Below, piece by piece: positions 9,642-18,890 of a DNA stretch of 64,000 nucleotides. The DNA is from Diplolepis rosae (lineage: Eukaryota > Arthropoda > Insecta > Hymenoptera > Diplolepididae). The stretch is from contig JAPYXD010000045.1 of the NCBI GenBank assembly GCA_030998225.1, forward strand, positions 62,001 to 126,000, given 5' to 3'. How positions within the stretch are numbered: position 1 is the stretch's first letter; each line of letters opens with the position of its first letter. The notes under the pieces were generated by a model. It had not been told where the DNA came from and made no database searches. It saw only the letters and a list, made by a program, of their open reading frames with translations. Position numbers and translations under genes: made by a program.

Positions 9642-11039
9642 TTTCCACAGAAAGATTTTCAAATTCTTTAAAATATTAAATTTATTTGCATTATTTGCGA
9701 TATAACAGTTTGAAATTGTCTACGAGGACACCTGTCGACAACGTATCCTATCTGATATGCGACTAGTGATCCTCCGATAATGTAGGCAGTGACAAAAATT
9801 TCAAACTCAACTAATTAATTTAATAAATTATTTTTAAATAATTATAATTATAATCCAAACCACTTCTATACCCTCTTTATTTTATTTTGCAAATTCTTTT
9901 CCTCAACTATAAATTTAATAAAGTTTGGTAAAAATTTTAAAATGAAAGTAAGTAAATAAATTCTTTTGACAATAATTTTAATCAACTTGGAGTGTCGGGG
10001 AAATTAAATTAAAAAATCAAAAAAATTGAGTAAAAAATAGAAGTATTAAATTTCATACGATATTACTGCATTTTTGTATTTGAAAGTATAAATATGGTTT
10101 TTAAATAACAATGCTTATATTTATTCCATCGTAACTCAAAATATTTTCATTATTAAATAAAACAACTCGCAATATCTTCCAATATCAAAATATCAGAACT
10201 TCCAATTTCGAGAACATATTTTCTATGGTTTGAATAATTTTCTTTTTGGTTAGAGTCTTTCTTCGCGAATACATAATATATATTTCTTTCTTTCCATTAA
10301 AATAATGAAAAAAATTCATAAAAATATTGCTGGTTTATTATTCAGTACATTAATAGTCTTAAATATAAATTTAACTTAATTTATTCCTATTGTTTTAATT
10401 TCAATCAAGTAATGTTAAGTGTAGAATATTTAAAGAGAGATATTTTGACGAACTGTTTTCATTGATTATTTCATCGAGAATCTCTGTATAATGAAATTTG
10501 TCACATAGATGCTATTTGTTGCATTTTTGAGCGGGATATGGTTGCTAATAATTTTAAGTTCTGTTCTATACTCTATATATAATTTTGTTGTAAAAAAGGA
10601 AGTCTAAGAGCTATAAAGAGGAGCTATAAAGTCAGAAACTTTCCAACTTCGGAAAATAAAATTGATATGCCCCGACTTCTTTGCTTAAATAATTTTATTT
10701 GAAGTTCAACAATTTTTTAATTTAAATAAAAAAATAAGACATTTTATGCGAAAATTTCAAGTTGAAAGTATATCTGAATCTTGTTTTTTACAAAGGTAAA
10801 AAAAGTCTATAATTTCTAAGATTATCGTCTTATTTAAATATTCTGATATCTCTTCTTAAATGCTGTTTTGAAATTGTCTGTAAAAGGGTTTAAAAAATAT
10901 TTTTCTATTATTGTATTTTTTTTATAATTAATCGATTAATTTGAATACCATATTGAGATATAAGTAGAAATTAATAGTAGTATATTTTTGGAAAAGATTG
11001 GCTTTGAGGTCCATAAATGATAAAATTAATATCAATCTG
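9642..11039. other. AT-rich, no gene
   Basis: Sequence at about 9788-9835 resembles 4925-4970, next to the other SINE fragment, so part of this may belong to the same composite repeat. The rest shows nothing recognisable. Confidence 0.4.
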
Positions 11040-11500
11040 ACATTTCAGCTTAGATCGGAACCCTCATCAGGGTTTTTTTAATAAATTATGAAAATATACA
11101 GAAAAAGACGGTTGTTAAATTGACGTAACTTTTTTATATGACAATTGTAATAGTTTGTTTTTGGGGTTTACTAAGTATACTTATTACAAGAAATATAAAT
11201 CATGTATTTTACACCCATACAATACATACTCAATTTGCCGTGCAAAAAATGTCACGTAAAGAATTTCTTTGAAATATTTTTCTTGATAAAAATGTTTTTA
11301 GGATTGTTTTATATTCAAGCCTTCCGTTTTCAAATATATAATATATTTACCATGTAAAAAAGCTACGTCTTTTCAAATCTAAAATATTTCATTCCAAGAT
11401 AATCTCAATTCAGCTTCCCACTTTTTCTGTGTATTTTTAGGTTTTAACAGGTTTTAATAAAAATCACTAATAAGGGCTCCGATCTGAGCCAAAATGTTAG
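11040..11500. repeat. Second inverted pair with hammerhead-like motifs
   Basis: A 29-nt motif CTGATGAGGGTTCCGATC...GAAAT lies on the minus strand at 11042-11070 and a decayed inverted partner CTAATAAGGGCTCCGATC on the plus strand at 11467-11495. Flanking arm sequence is also inverted (ATACAGAAAAAG near 11096 against CTTTTTCTGTGTAT near 11420). It has the same design as 4640-5186. Confidence 0.5.
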
Positions 11501-11608
11501 ATTCATATTAACTTCATCATTTTCGACCAGAAAGTCAATCTTTTCCAACAATAAACCAGTATTTAAGACCAAAGGTCAATACAACTTGCACTTTCAATTA
11601 ATAGTATA

Positions 11609-11893
11609 GTACACAAAAAAACTTTTTATATCAATTTTTACTAAAGTATTTTTCAATTAAGTGAAAAACGCATCACTCTAAGACCTTTTGTCAAAAAAAA
11701 TACTAAACTTTGGGAGAATGATATGAAGCTTTAGTCTGAATTATATTAAAATTTCTTATGAACTATGCTAAAGTTTCATATAATTCTCCTAAAGTGTAGT
11801 ATTTTTTTTGACAAAAGGTCTTAGAGTGATACGTTTTTCCCTAAATTGAAAAATACTACAGTAGAAGTTGATATAAAGAGTTTCTCCGTGTAC
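11609..11893. repeat. Foldback MITE
   Basis: Inverted arms of about 120 bp sharing GACAAAAGGTCTTAGAGTG and GTACAC...TTTATATCAA ends, around a short centre near 11750. Arms are highly similar, suggesting recent activity or constraint on the hairpin. No coding capacity. Confidence 0.65.
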
Positions 11894-12984
11894 CTAAAGA
11901 AAATAGTATGTATAATGATAAAAATTGAATTAAAATATCATGAATTTTAAATAAAATTGAAATTATATTTAAAAATGTTATACTTAATTGTGTTCTGAAT
12001 ATTTTGAATTTACAAAAAATTTAAAAAGTTTAATTAGCAATTTCAAAGTGACATGTTTGATAACATGTCTACTATTATATATTGACCCAAATTCATTTAA
12101 AATTATAGGTATGAATCACTATTATTTCAGTACAGGATTTTTTTCACGTACTCCTGTATTCTGTTCCGGATATATTTCTATGTACATAATACGAAAAAAT
12201 GTAAATAATGAACAATAAATTCAATTCAATTTGAAGAAACATTATTACAAGTACTTATTTGCTGAGGAAATTGATTCTGATTGTAAATTAGAGTCAACAT
12301 ACAAACTAGACAATCCTTGTTATTTTTATTTTTTATAATTCCGAAATTCAGCTTTGTAGAAAGGGAGTCTAATGTTGACATATGTTTAAATGTTATTTAT
12401 ATTCATTTATTAAAATGATTGATTAAAATTAAAATTTATTTATTCATTAAAATTTAATACTTGATTTTTAAATTTATTCATTTATTAATTTAAATTTAAT
12501 AATTTATTATTAAATTATATTTAATTATAATATTATTATAATATAATATTTAATAATTAATTATAATTTAATATTATAATTAATTAATTAATGTTTAATG
12601 ACTACCAATAAGCTTCTGATATTAAAATCAATAAAAAATTCAAAATCAAACTCATCATATTATACGCCCAAATGTTCAACATCATATCTTGCGTTTTATC
12701 GCTGGACTTGAATATTTTCAATTTATACAGCTTAAGCAAATGTAAGCTTGCGTTTATTCGTGAGGATTGAGGGGTACGGGGAGAGTTGTGGACAGCGCTC
12801 CTAAGGTTTAGTTGGCGAACTACTTCGATGGGCCAAATCGGCCGGCAAAGGTGTACGGGGGGACCTGAACATTTTCGCCGGACGCGCCGTCTACAATCTT
12901 CGCGGGGAACTAGGCCTGCATCGCATCTAGGCTTATAATATCTTTGCTATGGTACAATGTATACCTACCGCAGCCGAAGAGGTA
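11894..12984. other. AT-rich low-complexity DNA, no gene
   Basis: Contains a TTTATT/TTAAT-rich low-complexity stretch at about 12420-12600. The segment 12740-12910 is GC-rich by comparison but holds no recognisable frame. A lone end CTATGGTACAATGTATACCTA near 12948 matches the ends of the foldback at 16349. Confidence 0.45.
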
Positions 12985-13160
12985 TAATGGTGCATTTATA
13001 CCTCTGTCTGAACCGGTGCGTACAGAAAATACATAAGAGTAAAAAAGACAGACGTTTTCCTTTTGTCCAATTTTACACTGTCTGTCTCCTTTACTCTTAT
13101 GTATTTTCTGTCCGCACCGGTCAGGCAGACAGAGGTATAAATCGTATAAATGCACCATAA
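12985..13160. repeat. Foldback MITE
   Basis: Arms of about 75 bp share ACAGAAAATACATAAGAGTA and ACCTCTGTCTG in inverted orientation. The outermost sequence GGTGCATTTATA is mirrored by TATAAATGCACC. Frames here on both strands are palindrome artefacts. Confidence 0.65.
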
Positions 13161-13563
13161 GAGTACCATCCTATGTGGGCGCAAATTGCAAAGCAGATAA
13201 CGAACATCCAATTACAGAACACCTTTAAGAAGAGTGAAGTCTTAAGCTTCTCTATAATTCGAAAATACCCACGTTGTCATCACTTAAGATAAACATTAAA
13301 CAGGACTCAACACTTTGTTATTTTACACTCTTCAAATACAATAATTTTTTAATGACTCCTTAATCATGGAATTTTTTCATTTCGTTTACGAAAAAGTCGA
13401 ATATTTTGAAAATGTGCCAATTAATAAATAATCAAAAATAGCGGCGACTCTTCCGATCAACTTATACCATGAAAAATGGAAATTTTCAAAGGTTCCAGTT
13501 TTTTTTTAAGTATAGCCCACATTGTTAAAAAATCTGAAAAAATTCCAAAATATGTCTTCAAGT

Positions 13564-13918
13564 CCATGGATCAACCAGATCACGTGACCAAATTCCTGTA
13601 AAAGTTCGTGTAAGATAACTTTTTTCTTTTACAAAATATCTTCCTGAAGATTTGGAAAATACTACGGAACACGATAGAGAACGTCTGTCAACTTTGTATG
13701 AGTGAAAATTTTGCATACAATTTTACAGTTAACTGTAATTGTCGATAAGTTTTCGATTTTTTTTCAAAATTTTTACTAAAAAGAAGTTAACAGACGTGCT
13801 TTATTATCATTTGTTACGTTTTCCAAATTATCAGAAAGATACATTGTAAATTAAAAAAGTTATCTTACATGAACGAATAAATGTATAATTTGGTCACGTG
13901 GTTCGATTGATCCATGGC
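13564..13918. repeat. Foldback element
   Basis: Outer inverted repeats CATGGATCAA...AAATT with CACGTGACCAAATT mirrored by AATTTGGTCACGTG, about 355 bp overall. Inner arms (AAGATAACTTTTT and inverse; AACAGACGTGC-type and inverse) are more diverged. No gene. Confidence 0.6.
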
Positions 13919-13989
13919 CTTAAATGTCGCATTTATGGAAGGAAATTGACAATTGAACGAGACTTTAACAATAAAGAAAATTATTGCAA

Positions 13990-14258
13990 ATATATTTGCA
14001 ATTTTCTTGTCGCGAATTTTGCATTAAAAAATTCGTAAAGAGTCGCACAAGTATCTTATTTTAGAAAATACCACTATAAATTCTTTCAAATTTCTGAAAT
14101 AAATTGTTTACCTAAAAAAGGAAAAAAACAAATTTTGAAAAATACGCCATTATCCATCTAACATGGCGGCTATAGGGTTGAAAATTTGACAAACTCGTTC
14201 ACAGGTCAAGTGTTTCACGTCGACAGTTATTACATGGATATCCAGCTATGCCCTTTAA
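13990..14258. repeat. Diverged terminal fragment of the 5731-type foldback
   Basis: The order of words (ATTTTGCATTAAAAAATTC, AAATTGTTTACCTAAAAAA, GCCATTATCCATCTAACATGGCGG, then an end GCTATGCCCTTT) follows the right arm of the element at 6905-7569 at low identity. Only one end is present. Confidence 0.4.
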
Positions 14259-14602
14259 TACGTTTGACACATTTGAAAAATTTGAACACTTGAATGTCAA
14301 AAGTGTATTTGCATGGAGCTTCACGCACGATGATTTTGCATGTGTTGACACGGCACCTACAGAGCCTGATGAACCGGTCGAGCAAACCATGGAGGAGTAT
14401 AAGGAGACATATCAAAGCCGTTGGTCACGTCGGGGTTTTCCGGAATAATTCGTGGAGTCGGGAAATAGAATAATTTTGCTGAATCATAAAATACATAAAA
14501 TGCATGTTCTTACAATAGATTTAAAAATATATTGGTCTCGGAGATTCAGTGGATTATAAAAAATTAATGTTAAATTTATTTGTATGCTTTTAATTTGAAG
14601 AT

Positions 14603-14920
14603 ATGAGTACGAAATTGGAAAAACGTATGAGGAGCAGTAAATGCATAAAGGATCAGATATTTAAAAGCTTTCAAGAATCACTGCATGAAATAGAATTACC
14701 CTCGTTACAATGTGGTTTCGTAAAAGGTAATAATAAATTCTTTGGGTTCCAAAAAGTGGAAACTTCTTTCTGCGTTAAGAAACGAATTGCTGTATTTCGC
14801 AATAGGTATGTAAAAGTGTTTGTTGATGACAAAATTGTTTCATCGTATCGAGGAAAACGAATCATTAATTTAAAGGAATTAATTGAACTTTTACAAGCTG
14901 TTGACAAAATGGCTATTTAA
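14603..14920 (+). CDS. Uncharacterised 105-residue protein inside P-like element
   Basis: An intact 105-codon frame from ATG, basic and lysine-rich, with a C-terminal stretch (KVFVDDKIVSSYRGKRIIN then LKELIELLQAVDK) that looks like beta strands followed by an amphipathic helix. I do not recognise the family. It lies between P-type terminal repeats and points towards the THAP gene on the opposite strand, so it is either accessory cargo or the C-terminal part of a rearranged protein. The undisturbed frame in an otherwise decayed element, and protein-like composition rather than AT-rich noise, argue for real coding. No upstream splice acceptor or domain motif is obvious. Confidence 0.45.
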   Translation: MSTKLEKRMRSSKCIKDQIFKSFQESLHEIELPSLQCGFVKGNNKFFGFQKVETSFCVKKRIAVFRNRYVKVFVDDKIVSSYRGKRIINLKELIELLQAVDKMAI

Positions 14921-15326
14921 AAAATAATTTGCGCTACTCACAATGTCTTTAATAATTTTTGTTGTAAAGCTGGATAAGAATTCTGATGAAATGTAATATT
15001 TTAGTGGAGAAGATTCTCAAACGTCGTGGAAATTGTACACGCAATTTAATTTGTGAATTAAAATAATTAGGAGTGCCAAAAACGTTTCACTGGGCCTATA
15101 ATCATAAGTTTATTAATTTAACGTTGATTTACGTTGAAATATGTATATAAAATAAAATTTGTAAATATATGTAATTCCTTTTTAATGTATGGGAATCTTG
15201 ACTGACTTTGCTTAGACAATAAATAATGTCAACACAAAAAATATGTTTTATATCAAATAAATTATTTATTTTAACAAGACAATATGTCAACATTAATAAA
15301 ATTAGTTCTTTCAAAGTATTTTAGTT

Positions 15327-15751
15327 TTAATCACAGTCTTTTGTACGTTTTAGTGGCTTATTTCTTGGTCCACACGCAAATGCAGATATTGCATTCTGCC
15401 AAATTTGAAGCTTCTCTTCCTGTCAAAGAAATATTTTAAAATAAGTTTTATTTATAAAAAATGTTTTCCAATAAATAGGGAATACATACTTTATACTACA
15501 CGAAAATAAAGGAATGTTATTCATTAGATACATATTGAACTACTTAATTAGAAATTTAATTTCAATAAAAGTTAGATAAAATCTGCATCAAAGATTACAG
15601 TTAAAATAAAGTTATAGTTACAAATATTGCAACTCAGGTTGGGATTACTTACCTTTCTTGGTGCACGAAAAAAGTGGCTTTTTCTCCCATTTTTCCGAAA
15701 ATTAGATTTTAAATCAGTGGTAGAGTCACAGCCGGGAATAAAACACTTAAT
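15327..15751 (-). pseudogene. Two-exon THAP-domain gene of P-like element, truncated
   Basis: Exon 1 (15751 down to 15653) reads KCFIPGCDSTTDLKSNFRKN then GRKSHFFRAPRK and ends at a donor GTAAGT. Exon 2 begins after TTTCTTTGACAG at 15419, in phase, reads EEKLQIWQNAISAFACGP then RNKPLKRTKDCD, and stops at 15327. Cys-x4-Cys, the F-x-x-P block and the conserved Trp identify a THAP (C2CH zinc) DNA-binding domain. The final Cys-x2-His is missing because of the stop, and the initiator codon appears as ATT rather than ATG. THAP domains let P-type transposases bind their own ends; this copy should not work. Confidence 0.65.
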
Positions 15752-16020
15752 TCTCTACGACTTTTCAAATAAAGTGGACCGAAAACCCACGAAAGTGTCA
15801 ACATTCAAATTGGTGGTTATGTGTAAAAACAGAAAATGCCGGAAAACAAGTCAGATTCCGGCCAGCAGAGGCGCTGAATTTCGATTCAGTAAAATCATTC
15901 TATTTCCGGACTCCACGAATTATTCTGGAAAACCACGACCAATCCAAGTCAAGTTCCCCAGCCTAAGATACGTCTCCTTATACTCCTCCATGGAGCAAAC
16001 ATTTGGTTCAAGTTAGAAGC

Positions 16021-16309
16021 CATGGAGACTAGATATAAGGAGGCCAATCTCTTATGGCCGTACTTCACAAAACACGAAATGAAGTTCTGCCAAGTACTTA
16101 GTCAGGAAATTTCCCGATGCGGGCACGTGTGTTCCCTGGTGCAAAATGGCGGCATCCGCGGTTTATAAGCATCGTGTATTGGGCGTGGCCATTTTGCTCC
16201 CAGGGAACACACATGCCCTCATTGGGAAGTTTTGTAACTATGTACCTGGCAGAACTTCATTTCGGGAATTAATATATGGAGATTGGTCTCCTTATATCTA
16301 GTCTCCATG
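16021..16309. mobile_element. P-type foldback MITE
   Basis: 289 bp with inverted ends CATGGAGACTAGATATAAGG and near-identical arms over about 110 bp. The flanks TTAGAAGC (16013-16020) and TTGGAAGC (16310-16317) form an 8-bp duplication with one mismatch. The CATGGAG start resembles the P-like element ending only 29 bp to the left. The inner arms share GGGAACACAC and GCCATTTTG words. No coding capacity. Confidence 0.6.
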
Positions 16310-16348
16310 TTGGAAGCATACAGCCAGGGCTGGTCAACCTCTAATGGA

Positions 16349-16666
16349 TTAACGGTAGGTATACATTGCACCATAGTTTTAGTTGCCCAAAGTTTCAATT
16401 GCAGTTTCAAAAGCAGTGTTAGACGAAGATTATGAAAGGAACGTGTTGGCAAAAACTGCGAGGATTGCAAGGTGCAGGATTCCTGTACATTTCCCTGAAG
16501 CGCTCTCTACCGCCTATATTTGATATATACTTGCAATTTTTGCCAACGCATTCCTTTCATAACCTTCGAAAACACTGCTTTTCAAATATAGTGACTTCTG
16601 GTGATTTTATGAACAATTGAAACTTTGGGCAACTAAAACTATGGTACAATGTATACCTATCGGATT
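16349..16666. repeat. Foldback element
   Basis: Outer inverted repeats GGTATACATTGCACCATAG and inverse are followed by TTTTAGTTGCCCAAAGTTTC in both arms. Inner arms share TTATGAAAGGAA and TTGGCAAAAA words. About 318 bp. A solitary copy of the end occurs at about 12948. Confidence 0.6.
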
Positions 16667-16799
16667 AACAATTCATTGCGGGTGATTGTGCGTTATCATG
16701 AATAAAAAATACGTAATTCAGTGTGCTGTTCGTGAGTGTACCGCCAAAAAGCGTCAGAAGCACGAAGGAATAATGAGACCAAACTGCCAGGAGAAACTT

Positions 16800-17435
16800 T
16801 TCGGAATCTAGCAGGAGCAACGGCACGGTAAGTGCCCGGCTTCTAAGTTGGAAGTAGTGGAAAGGAGTGCGCAAGTGCGCAGTTGTCCTCTTCTTATCCC
16901 CGGGAAAATGTGCGAGTGAGACGAACTTGTCAAATTGATCTAAGCCAGAGAGGTTATGCAACTCGGTACGCGACACGACATTGCTAAGAAAAAAATTTAT
17001 TATATTACATGTGATCTTCAAAATCTTGAAAATTTCTCGGATTAAATTCCCTCACCTTTAAAGGAAAATACTATTCAACATTATTTAACACACGATTTAC
17101 GACGTAATATCAAATACCTTAATTTCAATTTCAAGATTTACAATCTTATATTCGCTATATACTTACCATTTTTATAATGCACTCCTTTAGCTTTATAGGA
17201 GTCCTGAGATAATAATTTTTTTTTAAAACTAAATTGAAATTGAACAAATATCTGCCGCTTGCAAATGATCAAAACATCGATCAACATAACCACTTTGGCT
17301 TAGATCAATTTGACAAATTCGTCTCACTTGCACATTTTTTCGTGAGTAAGAAGAGGACAACTGCGCATTTGCGCACTCCTTTCCACTACTTCCAACTTAA
17401 AAGCCGGGCACTTACCGTGCCGTTGCTCCTGCCAA
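16800..17435. repeat. Foldback element with 160-bp arms
   Basis: Arms 16800-16965 and 17280-17435 are inverted copies, sharing GGAGCAACGGCACGGTAAGT and AGTTGTCCTCTTCTTA. The AT-rich loop has no gene. A short P-type word CATGGAGATAGG follows immediately at 17444. Confidence 0.65.
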
Positions 17436-17647
17436 GTCGCTTACATGGAGATAGGTCTCCTTATTATTCCTTCGTGGTCAGAAGGAAAGTGTGCCCATTC
17501 ATCGGTTTCCGAAGAGAGGACATGCTGGACATCAATGGATAGAAGCTTGCACGAACTCTTACTTGTCGAGGTTAGAATACTTGCAAGTAGTGGAAAAGCA
17601 ATATTTTGTTTATCATCGACATTTCGATGAACAATATTACTATCAAA

Positions 17648-18222
17648 AGAGAAATGACCCTAGCGGACCCGGTTAAGAGAACGGTCAGAGTATTCTCTGA
17701 CCGTTCTCTTATGGCTAAGAACGATAAAAAAACATTTAAAACAATGCAATTATGATACCGTGGCGAAATCACGAATAGAAGGTGTACAAATACAATAAAT
17801 ACAATAATTTTATTTTTCAGTGATAAAAACTAGGAAAAAATCATGTACCTGTCATTGAAGGCAGTGCAGTGGTTCACCATTTGCAGAACGTCTCCACCGT
17901 CAGGATTGGCTATTGTTGGAAGTGAGACATAAGTAGTTGCGTCTCACTCCACCAATAGTAAACCTTCACGGTGGAGATGTTCCGCCACTTATGAACCACT
18001 GTACTGCCTTCAATGACAGGTATACGATGTTTTTCTAGTTTTTATCTCTGAAAAATAAAATTATTGTATTTATTCCTACACTTGCTGATTCAAATTTGTT
18101 CGCAGAATCATAATTGCAATGCTTTAAATGTTTTTTTTATCGTTCTTAGCCATAATAATGCGGGGTCAGAGAAAGGGCAGAGTATTCTCTGACCGTTCTC
18201 TCAACCGGGTCCGCTAGGGAGT
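17648..18222. repeat. Long palindromic element, 575 bp
   Basis: Almost the whole segment is one palindrome centred near 17935. Ends CCCTAGCGGACCCGGTT and inverse lead into GAGAACGGTCAGAG, then GTACCTGTCATTGAAGGCAG and inverse nearer the centre. The GAGAACGGTCAGAGTATTCTC part is itself self-complementary at each end. No target duplication is clear and there is no gene. Confidence 0.7.
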
Positions 18223-18434
18223 GCCTTTCTTTTAAAGTGTGGTGCTGTTCCCACGTTGAATTCGCAGTCAGGCAGTGATATATTGTGTCAAAGTGATTTG
18301 AAAATTAATATACCAACAGAAGGAAGTGATTAAGGATATGTGATACTGCAAAAAAGTAGCAAGTTCATGTAAACAATTTAGTCCAGTTTCTATATCTTTT
18401 TTTAACAAAATATATGAATTAATTTTTTTAATTT

Positions 18435-18605
18435 GGAAAATGGTAGAGAAGATAAATACCTTCGTGCTTATTTTAGTAGATAGACTTCTGTTGGTTTCAA
18501 AATTGAAAAAAGTTTTCGATATATATTGCTAAAATTGGACTTTTTTTTCAATCTTGAAATCAAAAGTAGTATACGTCCATTTTTATCTTCTCTACCATTT
18601 TCGAA
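18435..18605. repeat. Foldback MITE
   Basis: Arms share GAAAATGGTAGAGAAGATAA and its inverse, 171 bp overall, with a TTTTTTTC-rich centre. No coding capacity. Confidence 0.6.
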
Positions 18606-18811
18606 ATTTTAGAAATAAAATTTTATGTACTTTAGGTACAAGCATGCAGAAACCTAAAATCAATCAAATTTGATAATTTCCTAAGTAATACATACCCTTA
18701 AGGCTCGCAGTTCGTTGCGCTGGAAAATATTCTGTATATCTTCTGAAAATAAAAATATAAATTGCAGATATTGTTGATTTTTACTTTTTACGATAGAACC
18801 AAGATTCAATG

Positions 18812-18890
18812 CAAAATTGTGAAAATGTAATTCAAGAGTGAGAAGATGATATTAACTTCTCACTCTTAAATTACATTTTCACAATTTTGA
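18812..18890. repeat. Near-perfect hairpin, 34-bp stem
   Basis: CAAAATTGTGAAAATGTAAT plus 14 more bases at 18812-18845 is mirrored at 18857-18890 with a single mismatch; the loop is 11 bases. It resembles a tiny MITE or a small-RNA precursor hairpin. Only length and pairing support either view. Confidence 0.5.

Larger units (their letters stand above)
14388..15992. mobile_element. P-superfamily DNA transposon, degenerate
   Basis: A 1605-bp segment is bracketed by the perfect 8-bp direct repeat GAGCAAAC (14380-14387 and 15993-16000). Its ends begin CATGGAGGAGTATAAGGAG in inverted orientation, with similarity extending about 110 bp inward. An 8-bp duplication, a CA-starting terminal repeat and an internal THAP gene together are diagnostic of the P superfamily. 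Inside are a broken two-exon THAP gene on the minus strand and an intact 105-codon frame on the plus strand. No transposase catalytic region is seen, so the copy is non-autonomous. Confidence 0.75.
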
